Part shown: piece by piece, positions 33,558 to 44,765 of the stretch
How the letters are laid out: each line of letters opens with the position of its first letter
Numbering within the stretch: the stretch's first letter is position 1
Assembly (NCBI GenBank): GCA_023512835.1
Contig: CM042085.1
Location: forward strand, 42,494,189 to 42,558,188
Source: Taxillus chinensis
Taxonomy: Eukaryota; Streptophyta; Magnoliopsida; Santalales; Loranthaceae
Direction: 5' to 3'
DNA length: 64,000 nt
Translations under genes and position numbers: made by a program
Notes under the pieces: model-generated
Told to the model about the DNA's origin: nothing
Database searches by the model: none
Seen by the model: the letters and a program-made list of their open reading frames with translations, nothing else

Positions 33558-36080
33558 TGTTGGACCCCATTTTGTCCGGGTTGGACATACTAACCCCATG
33601 TTTTTCTATATACCATTCTGCCCATGCCATATACCTTGTTGAACAGGTCCATAAATGGATACACTTACATGAACGGGAAAGTCTAAAATGGATAACCTTT
33701 GCTATAAGTCCCTGAAGTACCCCAAGACCAATACCAGGGGATAAAGGAGGAAATTTGGAGAATAAAGCACTTGACTGAGCTCAATTTCGATGAAAAACGA
33801 AGAAGTTATGGCTAAAACAACTTTCTTTGAAAAAGTCAAACTTGCCAAAAGACGGTCAATGCCCCTGGTCAAACTGCGTAGAAAAGTGACTATGCAAAAT
33901 TCTCCAAAACATCTATTTAGGCAAATATAGGTCTTCCCAAACAATCTTCAAAAGGTCGTTCGTTTTGGCATTTTAGGTGGGGGTAAAAGGGTAATTAAAA
34001 GTTAAAAAAAAAAAACTTGACTCGAAGCCTCAAAGCCTCGAAGCCTTTGAGTCTTCGACCCAGTAAGCCTTCGGGTCTTCGAGGAATGACCTTTGACCAT
34101 TGACCTCCGACCCGTTGACCGTTGACCTTCGACCCATCGACCTTTGACTCGTTGACCGTTCACCTTCGACCCACCGACCTTCGACCCTGCTGACACTTTT
34201 ACCCTTTGACCTTGGATTTTCGCTAATTGGACTTATTTTCCACGGGTTCTTTCCTGTGCAGTCACGAGATGTGTTTTTATTAGCTGGCAATTGTCAGAGA
34301 TGCTTTTCAACGCCTGTCAGACGCATGTGCTCAAAAGAACAAAAAAGCAATCACAAGCTACCCCATTTTACGCATAGGTCGTCCAACCACCAGACAAAAG
34401 CCAGAATCTTGCAATTAAAAATGTTAGCATTCATAATAGAGTAATAAATGCACAATAATGACGGTCCAGCCAAAGTGAGCCAACCCCTTTAAAATCAAGT
34501 CTTCTGTACACGAAAAAAAGGGGGAGAACAATTCTGCAAAAAAAAAAAAAGCAAAAAGGTTCTGTTATTCTGTTGTTTGCCCAGTCTTCACACTCAGTTC
34601 TCTGATCCCAAAAAAAAAAAAAAAAAGAGGGAACACCTAGATTACGCCCCAAAAAAAACCCCTCTCTGATTTGCTGCCATTCTCTCTCAAATTCGCCCAA
34701 CTCTTGCATTCAAAAAAACAACTTTCTGCCATTCTAAAACCAAAAATCGCCTATTCTTTCTAAATCCTCTTTCCCTAATATCTCACAGCTCTCTTTTTCC
34801 CAGCAAAAAAAAAAAAAAAAAAAAAAACTAGCACCTCCAGTTCTGCCCCCTCTCTCTTACGTTTTCATCACAAAAACAAAAAAAAAAAAAATTCTTTTTC
34901 ATTCCCCTATTTCTTACGCCCACTCTCCTTATTTCCAACTACCAAAAAATCTTAAACCCAAAAAAATACATCATTCCAATCTCCAAATACCAGGAAATCT
35001 TTTTCACAAAACTTGTTGCCAGATTTGTTGGTTCTATTTTTGAGTAGGCGACTATCAGCGCAAACAAGATAATTTAAACGGAAGCCTAGTGTTGAAGCCT
35101 CATTCAAGCCAAGTCGGTTCAGTTAATTTGTATTTGTTTCTTTATTACTTTTCAGTCTATTTTCCTTCTTTTTTGTGTGTTGTTAGTATATGTTGTATTT
35201 TCCTTGTATTTTTTTTCTTTTTGTATGTTGTTGATATATGTTTTATATGTTGTATGTTGTAATATGTAAAGAATAGTAAAGAATGGTAAAAAAGGAGAGG
35301 GAGAAGAGAGGCATAAAAAATAGGGTAGCTTTATTTTTATTTGTGGATGTCACAATCACACACTCCACATTTATTTTGATATATGTGTGTCTTTAGTCAT
35401 AGTCAAAAACCAAAAAAATAAAATTAAGTTTCAAATTTTCACTTGTGATTTAGGTTCAATTCTTTCGAAAAAAAAAACAAAACAGAAAAAAGGGAGTTTT
35501 CAAAAAAATAATAATAAATAAAATAAAACATTTTAAAAAAACCAAATAAACACAACAAAAAAAAACGCTTGCACACTAAAAACCAAAAAAAGGGTTTAAA
35601 AAAAAAGAGCACATTTCAACTTTAGGACATCAATTTCCAAAATAACAAAAAATAAAAACAAAAACAAAAAAATAAAAACATTTTCAAGACAAAAAAATAC
35701 ATATTTTAAAAAAAAAGCAAAAAGAACAAAACAAAAAAAAAAAAAATTTTCAAAGTAAAAACCAAAAGATTTCATTTTCCACTTTAAGCAAAAAACCAAA
35801 ACTTTTAGGATTCTCTTTAGAAATTTAGGATAAATCAATTTTAACCCTAAACTTTAACAAATAACTTAGCTAAAAATCATAAATTTTCTAGGAAACTCAA
35901 CCCAATCATGGCAGTGACAATAAATAGAATACCTCCTTCTCCGAAAATAGATATCAAAAGGGCACTGTAGGGGTGCTAATCCTTCCCTACACGTAACCAA
36001 CTCCTGAACCCTTCTCTAATGATGCAAACCACACCTTAAACTACTCAAAGTAGAGGGTATCCAACTATACCCCAAAAACA
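33558..36080 (+). repeat. Tat-like LTR
   Basis: TGTTGGACCCC to CCAAAAACA, about 2.5 kb. 34018-34200 is an array of TTCGA, CGAAGCC and TTGACC cores. 34600-35760 has many A runs. No open frame of note. Confidence 0.7.
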
Positions 36081-36103
36081 GTTGGTGACGACTTTGCTGG
36101 GGA
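36081..36103 (+). other. Tat-like primer binding site
   Basis: GTTGGTGACGACTTTGCTGG then GGA, directly after the LTR. It matches the primer site of the large Gypsy element (GCGACTCTGCTGGGGA at 51992-52007, minus strand) at most positions. Confidence 0.75.
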
Positions 36104-36156
36104 ATCTTACATTGGTTTAGTTTAAGCCCACCCCAAACTCTTACATTGGTTTAGTT

Positions 36157-36240
36157 TTTTTTGTGAGTACATGCGTCGACAGGCGTTGAAAAACATATCT
36201 GACAATTACCAGCTAATAAAAACGCAGACCCCAAACGGGC
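36157..36240 (-). repeat. Reversed copy of LTR segment
   Basis: Read on the minus strand it gives TTTTTATTAGCTGGTAATTG and CAACGCCTGTCGACGCATG, matching 34265-34340 on the plus strand. The two form a large inverted repeat within the insertion. Confidence 0.75.
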
Positions 36241-36268
36241 CCGGACGAAAACCAGTGTTGATAGCAAT

Positions 36269-36335
36269 AAATAAGGAATTGGACCAGATTGAAAAGAATA
36301 AAACATGAGAGCTGGTTCCTAGTTGTTAAGAGCCA
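36269..36335 (+). pseudogene. Copia-E RT fragment, right part
   Basis: Reads NKELDQIEKNKT, stop, ELVPS, the start of Copia RT, in phase with AWVTAI at 33541-33557 when the insert is removed. TGA replaces the usual Trp codon. Similarity ends near 36335. Confidence 0.8.
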
Positions 36336-36651
36336 TTTCAACCCCTAATTCGCGGTTGTTTTGGGTGTGTATTTTATGTTTTTAATTATGTTTTCACTCA
36401 TTTTTGGTTCTATTGCATAAATCCTATAATATAACAGCCAAGGAAGTATTTCTTGGAGTCTTATGGTGTTTTGATTTATTTTTATTAGACTTCAGGAATT
36501 AAATGAATGAATAGGAGATTAAGACCCCCAAAAGTCAAATCAGGACAATTCAGGAAAAATTTGGTGATCAGGGAATTTTACTCGATGAAGGCAAAAACTA
36601 CATTTTTCGAGCATGCAAGCCTTGAATTGAAAAAAGTCTTCTGGTCGAGTG
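36336..36651. other. Spacer, nothing recognised
   Basis: AT-rich, no open frame with family features. It may be more repeat sequence. Confidence 0.5.
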
Positions 36652-37290
36652 TGTCATTGCCCGTTTTTAACTAGGCACGATACTAGCTTTGTGAAGGACT
36701 CAATGTTAGTTTATTCAGTTGATCATAGATTCATCCCTACATAAGGCTCACACAAACCATAAAAGGAAAAGAAAACAAAGTCACCACCAAATAGTTTAGA
36801 GGTGTGATTAGGCACCTAGAAAAGGAAAGGTCTACGGTTCCAAATATTAAAGTTTAGGAGTCAGTTACGTGTGGGGAAGGAAGAAGGATTCTTGCACCCC
36901 CACAACAACCATTATTGGTTCCTAGCTTGATCTATGGGTATTTGCTTGCTTTATTAAAAAGTCATTTTTTATATTTTTGATTTTAAAGAAAATAGAGATT
37001 TTAGGAACTAGGCCAAGGAAAACAAAAAACAAAAAACAAAAGTTTTAAATTAAATAAAAAGAGATATTCAAATTTTAGAAAAAAATATGGGATCTAAACC
37101 CATGTGACAATATTGTATTTTTTAAAAGGTAAAACAAAACCAATTTTCTTTTTTAGAAAAGAAAAGTAAAAAGACAATTTGAATCAAACATGGAAATACC
37201 GCTACAATTCATATTGTCCTAGGCAGACTAGGATAACATCTAGGACTCAACCATCATGTACGCCCAGGCCTTTACTTTTGGTTTTTCTTG
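36652..37290 (-). repeat. Diverged fragment of Tat Gypsy LTR
   Basis: Starts TGTCATTGCCCGTTTTTAAC and follows the plus-strand reading of the large Gypsy LTR (37547 onward) through GGCTCACACAAACCAT, GAGGTGTGATTAGGCACC, GTTACGTGTGGGGAAGGAAG and CGCCCAGGC, with many changes. It breaks off after about 640 of 3200 bases. It is older than the large element. Its sense is minus, opposite to the ORF that follows. Confidence 0.8.
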
Positions 37291-37546
37291 AAGACAAGGG
37301 AGTTTGTTTGCTTTTGATATTATAGTGGTGGGCTCGAAATGCTCCCTTGGTTTGTGATTAGAGACAAAATACGTCGAACATCGGGCATGGAACTCTAATC
37401 CCTTTTCACATTAGCCATTTATGGATTAATTGTATTTCCCAAATTCTTGGGATATATTAATGCCTCTGTATGTGAACTAGTAATGCAAACCTTGGGAGGG
37501 GTCGATCCAGTTCTTGCAATCCTTGCCGAAACAAGCAAATCGTTAT
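37291..37546 (+). pseudogene. DUF7745-like ORF1 fragment, left part
   Basis: Plus-strand frame with AIYGLIVFPKFLGYINASVC, ELVMQTLGGVDPVLAILAET. This is similar to AVYGLLIFPRNPNFI and VKGNDPVPAILAET of the Gypsy ORF1 on the minus strand at 50700-50830. It is cut at GTTAT (37542-37546) by the large Gypsy element and continues in phase at 55122. A TAA lies upstream at about 37412. It is probably ORF1 of a second, older Tat element. Confidence 0.75.
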
Positions 37547-38715
37547 TGTCATCACCCGTTTTTGACCGGGCTCGTACTGGCTTTTGTGAAAGGACTCCAT
37601 GCTAGTTCATTTTGTTGATCCTAGAGTCATCCCTGCACAAGGCTCGCACAAACCATTAAAGAGAAGAAAAACACAGAGTTGCCACCAAACAAGTTAGAGG
37701 TGTGATTGGGCACCTAAAAAAGAAAGGTCTACGGTTCCAGAGAATTAGGTTCGGGAGTCGGTTACGTGTGGGGAAGGAAGAAAAACTCTTGCACCCCCCA
37801 CAACGCCCACAATTGGTACCTAGTCTTGATCTATGGGTGTTTGCTTGCATTATTCAAAAAGAAGTTATTATTATTTTTTATATTTTTTTCAAAAAAAGGA
37901 GAGTTTTTAGGATCTAAGCCTTAAAACAACAAAAAAGATTCTACAGCAAATGAAAAAGAAATATATTCTAATTTTAGAAAAAGAATGTGGGATCTATGCC
38001 CATGTGACAGTATTGCATTTCTTTTAGAAAACAAAAGTGATTTTCTTTTTTAGAAAAGAAAACAAAAATCATTTCAATTCAAATATGAGAATACTGCCAC
38101 AATTAATATTAGCCCAGCGAGACTAGGATATGAGCATCTAGGGCTCAACCCTCATGACCGCCCAGGCTTTTGTTGAATTTTTTCTAGAAGAGATTCAGTT
38201 TTTTGTGTTTTTACATTTTATTATTTTTTTGAAAATAATAAATGAAAAGAGAAATGCAAACTGTTTTTTGTATTTTCGTTTTTTTAACTTTCAGAATTAA
38301 TGAAAAAAGGAAAATAGAGAAGTTTTTGGGGTTTTATTTTTGAAAACAACGCAGAGAAAGAACTTAAAAAAAAGAACAGTTTAATAAATAAATAAAGTAA
38401 AGAACCTGAAGGAAATAAAATGATGCAGATGTGAGCCCCTTTTCCCTACGAGTAATGCTTTCCAAGAGCTTCCTGAAAGCACAAATGGTTAGAAAAGAAA
38501 CTTTTCTAGTGTCAGCTCCTCCCCGTGAAGACGAACAGTGATTCTGGGTGCTTCTTTCCTTAGAAAAATGAGTATATTTCTCTTTGTGATTCCTAGGATA
38601 CTCTCTCTCTCCCTCTGGTTTTTATCTCTCGGAAATTTAGTCGAAAGCTCTCTCTCAGAATAACCTCCTCTGCTACTTGATAATTGATGCCCCCCTCCTT
38701 GCCTCTTGGGGCAGT

Positions 38716-38726
38716 CTATTTATAGG
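38716..38726 (-). promoter_or_regulatory. TATA box in Gypsy 3' LTR
   Basis: On the minus strand CCTATAAATAG, a near-consensus plant TATA box at a position suiting a U3/R border. The same string is at 53174-53184. Confidence 0.65.
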
Positions 38727-39265
38727 AATCCCAGGGGAGACAGCCCGTGCCTCGGCATTTATTGGATGCCTTACAGTCCCCATGAGTCAACTACATCGTT
38801 CCAATGAATTAATGACTTCGGAAATGGGATTCTCGGTTCCCGCCGATTTACAATAATTCACGGTTCCGTGCTTTGAAAAAGGAGTCCCAGGGCCTGAAAA
38901 TAAATAAATAGTTTGAGATTATTTAATCCTCTGTTGTACCTGGACGCTTTGGTGGGTAAGGGCGGAATGCATTTTCGGATGTATTGGAGCCGTTGGGAAT
39001 TAATGGTTATGCAATCCCCAGGGTCAACTGTGATGTCCCGAGGAAAATGACATTTAATTACAGAGGTCTTCTGTCCCTATGCTCAAAAATGGAGTTCCGA
39101 GACATTTGAATGTAATATTTGGAGACTCCTCAATTGCCACGCTTAAAAAGGGGGTTTCGAGACACTGCTGGCATTTAATGCACTTAAAAAGAATTTTCGG
39201 AGTCCCGATGCTTTGGAGTCACTCCTAGACCTGTAGAGGAGCTATTTTGGAGTTTTTCAAAATTA

Positions 39266-39860
39266 TTGACCAGGTTTGACCTTCGGATCTAGGCTTATTC
39301 CGGATCAGTGACCTTATTCCGCATCAATAGGTTTAGCTCGGATTTGACCAAGTTTGACCACCGGATCTGGGCTTAGTCCGGATTTGGGCCTAGTCCGGAT
39401 TAGTAAGTCCTTATTCCGCATCAGTTCACCAAGTTTGACCACCGGATCTGGGCTTAGTCCGCATCAGTAAGTCCTTACTCCACATCAGTTCACCAAGTTT
39501 GACCACCGGATCTGGGCTTAGTCCGCATCAGTAAGTCCTTACTCCGCATCAGTTGACCAAGTTTGACCACCGGATTTGGGCTTTGTCCGGATCAGTAAGT
39601 CCTTATTCCGCATCAGTTGACCAAGTTTGACCACCGGATATGGGATTAGTCCGCATCAGTAAGTCCTTATTCCGCATCAGTTGACCAAGTTTGACCACCG
39701 GATCTGGGCTTAGTCTGGATTTGACCAGGTTTGACCGCCGGATTTGACCAAGTTTGACCACCGGATTTGGGCTTAGTTCGGATTTGACCAGGTTTGACTG
39801 CCGGATTTGGGTTTAGTCCGGATTTGACTAAGTTTGACCACCGGATTTGGGTTTCCCCAA
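39266..39860. repeat. LTR minisatellite with TTGACC cores (left LTR)
   Basis: About ten degenerate 50-65-base units, each with GACCAAGTTTGACCACCGG, TGGGCTTAGTCCG and CATCAGTAAGTCCTTATTCC. In element sense the array lies upstream of the TATA box, in U3. TTGACC matches the W-box core bound by WRKY factors; a role is inference. Confidence 0.85.
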
Positions 39861-40743
39861 AAATTTCCATGTGTGGGCTCGGTCGCCACGTGGCGCCTCT
39901 ACTTGGGCTTCCTTAGGCCTCTCTTGTTATCACTTGCTGTGTAAGGAGAGTGCCTTTGTATATATACTGGGCGAAGGAGAAGCAAAATTAGCAATGTGGG
40001 ACAAACATGCATATGAAGAACCAAAATTCGTGGAAAATTGGCATATTTCTGGGGCAACTTCAAAAATTCATAACTTTCTCCACAGAGCTCGGATTAGAGC
40101 CAAATTGGTCTTGTTTTTCTCGAAATTCTGTTATCTATCTTCTGAAAGTGGAATCACTCCAAAAGGATCATCCATTTAGGAGAAAAGTGGGAAATACCGC
40201 ACAGAGGTACATGATAAAATGAGCATTCTGCCCGTCCGATTCAAAAATTCATAGATAATTGCACAGAACTCGGATTACCCTAAAACCAGATGGAGATGAT
40301 AGATAAAGATGTTATATAACTAATGCAATTGAATTTATTCAGATCCAATAAGTATTGAGAAAGTTATTGGCAAAATAGTGCGCTGCGCACTAGCTGTCTC
40401 CCCCAAATTTGTACAAGGTTTGGTTGCCAACTTTGAAAAATCATAACTAATTGAATGCAACCCGGAATGTTCTCAAACCAATTGGAAATGATAGATAAAG
40501 GTGTTATCTAATCAATTCAATTAACTTTGTTGGATTACGACAAGTATCCGGGAAGTTATTAATGAAATAGCGGGCTGCCCACCAGTTGTCCAATTCAACT
40601 TGGTATTTTTATCATAATCATTTCATTTCTCCTCGGAATCAAGTGTGGTCAAGTGCGTTGTTCTCCGAATGTCATCCTCTAACAGTTAGTGGTCCTTTGC
40701 CAAGTACGGTTGCGATCTAACCCGGTCAAAATGGGGTACAACA

Positions 40744-40756
40744 GCTGCCCCTCTTT
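40744..40756 (-). other. Gypsy polypurine tract
   Basis: On the minus strand AAAGAGGGGCAGC runs directly into the 3' LTR start TGTTGTACCCC. Confidence 0.8.
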
Positions 40757-42618
40757 GTGCATTGTTTGTATACAAATGATGTACAAAGATAACCAAATAC
40801 CCATTTTGAATGGTTAGATCTCCTTGGAGTTTGGCATTGCTGTGAGATTGATGCGGCATTTTTGGTTATGAGGGTGGCTTCTTGGGACGAATAGCTTCTT
40901 GGGCTATGATATGACATCTTGGGTTGATTGGCTTCTTGGGCTATGAGGATGGCTTCTTGGGCTATGATACGACATCTTGGGTCGAAAATGAGTAATATCT
41001 TGGGTCGATTAGCTTCTTGGGCTATGAGGGTGGTTTCTTTGGCCGAATAGCTTTTTGGGCTATGACACGACATCTTGGGTCGAAAATGAGTGACATCTTG
41101 GGTCGATTAGCTTCTTGGGCTATGAGGGTGGCTTCTTGGGCCGAATAGCTTCTTGGGCTATAAGGATGGATTCTTGGGCCGAATAATAGTGTCTCGGGCT
41201 ATAAAGGTGGCTTCTTGGGCCGAATAGCTTCTTGGCTATAAGGGTGGCTTCTTGGGCCGAATAATAGCGTCTCGGGCTATAAAGGTGGCTTCTTGGGCTG
41301 AATAATAGCGTCTCGGGCTATAAAGGTGGCTTCTTAGGCCAAATAGCCTCTTGGGCTATGAGGGTGGCTTCTTGGGCCGAATAATAGCGTCTCGGGCTAT
41401 GAAGGTGACATCTTGGGTCAAATGATAGTGAGATAGCATCTTGGGGTATGGATAGGTGACTCTATCATGGCTCCCTCTACAAGTTCACTCTAAGAGATCG
41501 CTCTACGAGATTACCACTTAAGAGTCATGCTTGGGCTTACGATCTAGATCTGCCGAGTTTAGTTCTTTGATTTTGAAACGGAATTCTATTTGTTGAGGGT
41601 GAGTCCTCATCTGTCTTTGAAGCTTAACTGTTGGTAGATCATGAGATGAATCCTCATGCCATTCTGATATACGGATAATCCTGTGAGTAAGAAGAACAAA
41701 CATGCTAGGATGTATGCTAATGAGGATGCATGAATGTATGTGACTTTATGATTAAGTTTGTAAATCCTTCTCCTCCGTCGGGAAAGAGGCCAGTGGATGA
41801 CTTGTGCTTTTTGTTCTCTCGTTGCTCCAAGAGACCGGGGCTCCATCTTTTCTGCATGTTGATATCCCCATGCATGGAATGTTCAAGAAAACTCTGCTTG
41901 GGGATTTTTTTTTTAAAAGAATTTTGAAAAATAACAAAGAATTTTGAGAAAACTACATCATCATACACAACATGACTCATGCATTATCATAAGAGTTTAA
42001 CGAGTCTTCCTTTTATAAAATAGAATGACAGGTTTTTAAGATATTGGTCTACAAAGTTGATCAAAATATGCTCAAGACTTGACCAATCCTTCTGTTCGCA
42101 GGCTGGCCTTTGATGTAGAGTAACCGATCAGTCCCTCTGAGGTGCTTGAGATTTTATCAGACTGCTTTAGGTGACTTTGGATCCTGGTCCCTTTGTTTGG
42201 CTTTGTATTTTACCCTCAGTGCCCTTTCGGGTTTTCACTAAGTCCGCCTTTAATTCTTCTCTCTTTTCACAGAGCTTTGTATTTTACCCTTGACGCCCTT
42301 TCGGGTTTTCACCAAGTCCGTTCTTAGCTGCGACTTCCTCGTCTTTGTACCAAAATGAAATTTTTGTTGCCATTTATATGAAGGAGATGATGAGCGTGAG
42401 ATTTAGACTCACTTGGGTAAGCTGGTTTTGATTTGGAAAAAATAGTGAATTCTTTTGCAAGATGAGAAGGCCTTTTTTTTTGTCCTTTGGTGCCTTTTTT
42501 TTTTTACTCAGGGAAAGGCTCCCTAAATGGTAAATAAGGATAGAGAAAAGGTTCAAGAACATGGAGAATCCTTTCAATAAATGGCAATTTCAAATCCACT
42601 TTGGTGCAAGAACAGAAA
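40757..42618 (-). other. Gypsy 3' untranslated region
   Basis: About 1.9 kb between the integrase stop and the polypurine tract. 40850-41440 is a minisatellite; the rest has CCTTTCGGGTTTTCACYAAG repeated near 42225 and 42298. Open frames here carry no domain. Long noncoding 3' parts are usual in Tat elements. Confidence 0.7.
40850..41440. repeat. Minisatellite in Gypsy 3' region
   Basis: Around fifteen degenerate units of about 35-40 bases built on GGCTTCTTGGGCCGAATA and GCTATGAGGGTGG, with higher-order mixing of TAGCTTCTTGGGCTATGA and AATAGYGTCTCGGGCTATAA. No unique spacers. Confidence 0.85.
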
Positions 42619-44556
42619 TTAAACATAAAATTTCTTTACAGCATCACTATTTACAGGGTTCGGGAGTTCATCTCCATCCATTTTGGTGAGGACGAGTGCA
42701 CCACCCGAGAATGCTCTTTTTACAACATACGGCCCCTCATAGTTTGGAGTCCATTTGCCTCTGTGATCATGCTGTATTGGTAGTATCTTTTTCAGGACCA
42801 GGTCTCCTTCTTGAAATGCCCTTGGTCGCACCTTTTTGTTGAAGCTAGCCATCATTCTCTTTTGATAAAGCTGACCTCGGCAAACTGCTGTGAATCGCTT
42901 CCCGTCAATCAGATTCAACTGTTCGAAACGGTTCTTAACCCATTCGGCTTCATCTAGCTTGGTATCCATGAGCACCCTCAGAGATGGGATTTCTACTTCA
43001 ACCGGTAAAACAGCCTCCATGCCATAAACTAAGGAAAATGGCGTTGCCCCAGTTGAAGTTCGGACTGTGGTTCTATAGGCATGTAGTGCATATGGGAGTT
43101 TCTCACTCCAATCTTTGTACGTCTCAGTCATTTTTCGGATAATGCTCTTGATATTCTTGTTTGCCGCTTCTACCGCTCCGTTCATTTGAGGACGGTAAGG
43201 TGTAGAGTTGCGATGTCGGATTTTGAACTGTTCACACAAATTGTCCATCATCCGGCTATTCAGAATGGCAGCATTATTTGTTATAATGTGCTCTGGGAGC
43301 CCATAGCGGCACACGATGTTGTTGCGGACAAACTTAGTGATTACTGACTGAGTAACTTGGACGTAGGAGGCTGCCTCGACCCACTTAGTGAAATAGTTGA
43401 TGGCTACAAGAATGAATCTATGTCCATTGGAGGCTTTTGGGAATATGGGCCCAATGACGTCCATGCCCCACAATGCAAATGGCCATGGAGATGTAAGCAC
43501 GTGTAGCTTAGATGGGGGTGCCTGAATGCGATCCCCATAAATCTGGCATTTAAGACATTTACGTACATGCTCGATGCAGTCCTTTTCCATAGTAACCCAA
43601 TAGTAGCCCATCCTCATGATCTGCCTAGTTAGTGTATGCCCATTTGCATGAGATCCGCAGTCGCCGTTGTGAACCTCATTGGTGACCCGAGCTGCTTCAT
43701 CTTTGTCTAAGCACCGCAGTAAAACTTGGTTATGGTTGCGTCTGTATAGGATTGAACCGTCGAGGAAGTAATTGATGCTTGCTCGTCGGATGTTTCTTTT
43801 TTCTGCTTCTGAGGCCCCTACCGGATATGAGTGCTGAGACAGGTACTGTTTGATATCTTGATACCAAGGCTTGTTGTCGGTGTCAACATTGGTTACCATG
43901 TTGTAAATGGGTTCCTTGTTCACATTGATGTCAAAGCATGGTATTTCGAAACATGTGTCCAATCGAAGGAGGGAGGCTAGAGTTGCTAAAGCATCGGGAA
44001 TTCGATTATGCTCTCTTGACATGTGTTCAAATGTGATTTCATCAAATAGGTTAGCCATTTCACAAATCATTTGTCGGTAAGGAATCAACTTGTGATTTCG
44101 AGTTTCCCATTCCTTTCTAACTTGATAAATGACTAGAGCTGAATCCCCGAACACTTGTAATTTTCTGATTCCTTTACTCAATGCCTCTTGGAGGCCCATT
44201 ACACAAGCTTCATATTCTGCTATATTGTTTGTGCAAGGGAATGTCAACTTGGCGGCCATCGGAAAATGTACTCCGGATGGGGAAATTAGGACTGCCCCGA
44301 TGCCATGACCAGATAAGCTTGATGCTCCATCAAACCAAAGGGTCCATGTGTCTGACTCTTCATTTTCTTGGATGGTGTTGATGAATTCGTCTGGGAAATC
44401 AGAGATTGCCGGCTCATAATCTTCCAAGGCTCGATCCGCTAGATAATCAGCTATGGCACTTCCTTTGATGGCCTTTTGAGGCATATAGACAATGTCATAT
44501 TCTGCTAAGAGTAGCTGCCACTTAGTAATTCTTCCCGTCATGGATGGCTTTTCCAA
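42619..44556 (-). pseudogene. Gypsy second RNase H and integrase
   Basis: 645 open codons, the longest frame here. Residues about 70-200: archaeal-type RNase H with LWFDGASSLSGHGIGAVLIS, IAEYEACVMGLQEA, FGDSALVIYQV and SREHNRIPDALATLAS. Residues about 290-340: integrase zinc finger (HTLTRQIMRMGYYW, CLKCQ). Core: GMDVIGPIFP holds the first Asp and NGAVEAANKNIKS the Glu. The second catalytic Asp is Asn (HIITNNAAILNS instead of TDN), a G-to-A type change, so the enzyme should be inactive. C-terminal GDLVLKKILP, GKWTPNYEGPYVVKRAFSGG complete it. The start is set by the preceding frame; upstream RT is in other frames. Confidence 0.9.
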
Positions 44557-44765
44557 TAGGTATTTGAGCGGGTCATGTCTAGAGATGAGCCATGTGGTAT
44601 GGTAGAGTGTATACCTTTCCTAACCTTCGTGTTTGTCCAAGCGAGGGCACAACAAGTCTTTTCCAGGAGGAGTGTACTTTTCCTTACAAGGTGTAAACTT
44701 CTTGCTCGGATAGTAAATGATTTGCTCTTTCTTCCCTCAGGCATCATGTTGTCCCAGTAGCACAA
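44538..44765 (-). pseudogene. Gypsy first RNase H, broken
   Basis: Between RT and the second RNase H. LLEKTCCALAWT is clear, other RNase H motifs are spread over shifted frames with stops. In Tat elements this first domain is commonly decayed while the archaeal-type one persists. Confidence 0.7.

Larger units (their letters stand above)
33558..36263 (+). mobile_element. Truncated Tat-like Gypsy: LTR, primer site, inverted LTR piece
   Basis: Flanked by GCAAT at 33553-33557 and 36264-36268. Removing one copy with the insert makes the Copia-E frame run on, so this is a real integration. It begins TGTTGGACCCCATTTTG, close to the LTR start of the large Gypsy element read on its own strand (TGTTGTACCCCATTTTG). 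The LTR runs to about 36080, a primer site follows, and the last 160 bases include a reversed copy of LTR sequence around 34262-34350. There is no coding region. Whether it integrated short or lost its inside later is open. Confidence 0.75.
37547..40743 (-). repeat. Gypsy 3' LTR
   Basis: 3197 bp, plus-strand reading TGTCATCACCC to GGGGTACAACA. It contains a minus-strand TATA box and the TTGACC minisatellite. It is 89 bp longer than its partner, mainly through repeat copy number in the minisatellite. Confidence 0.93.

Noticed and set aside
39266..39870. CRISPR-like regular repeats
   Set aside because: Tandem minisatellite without unique spacers, in a plant LTR, copied in both LTRs.
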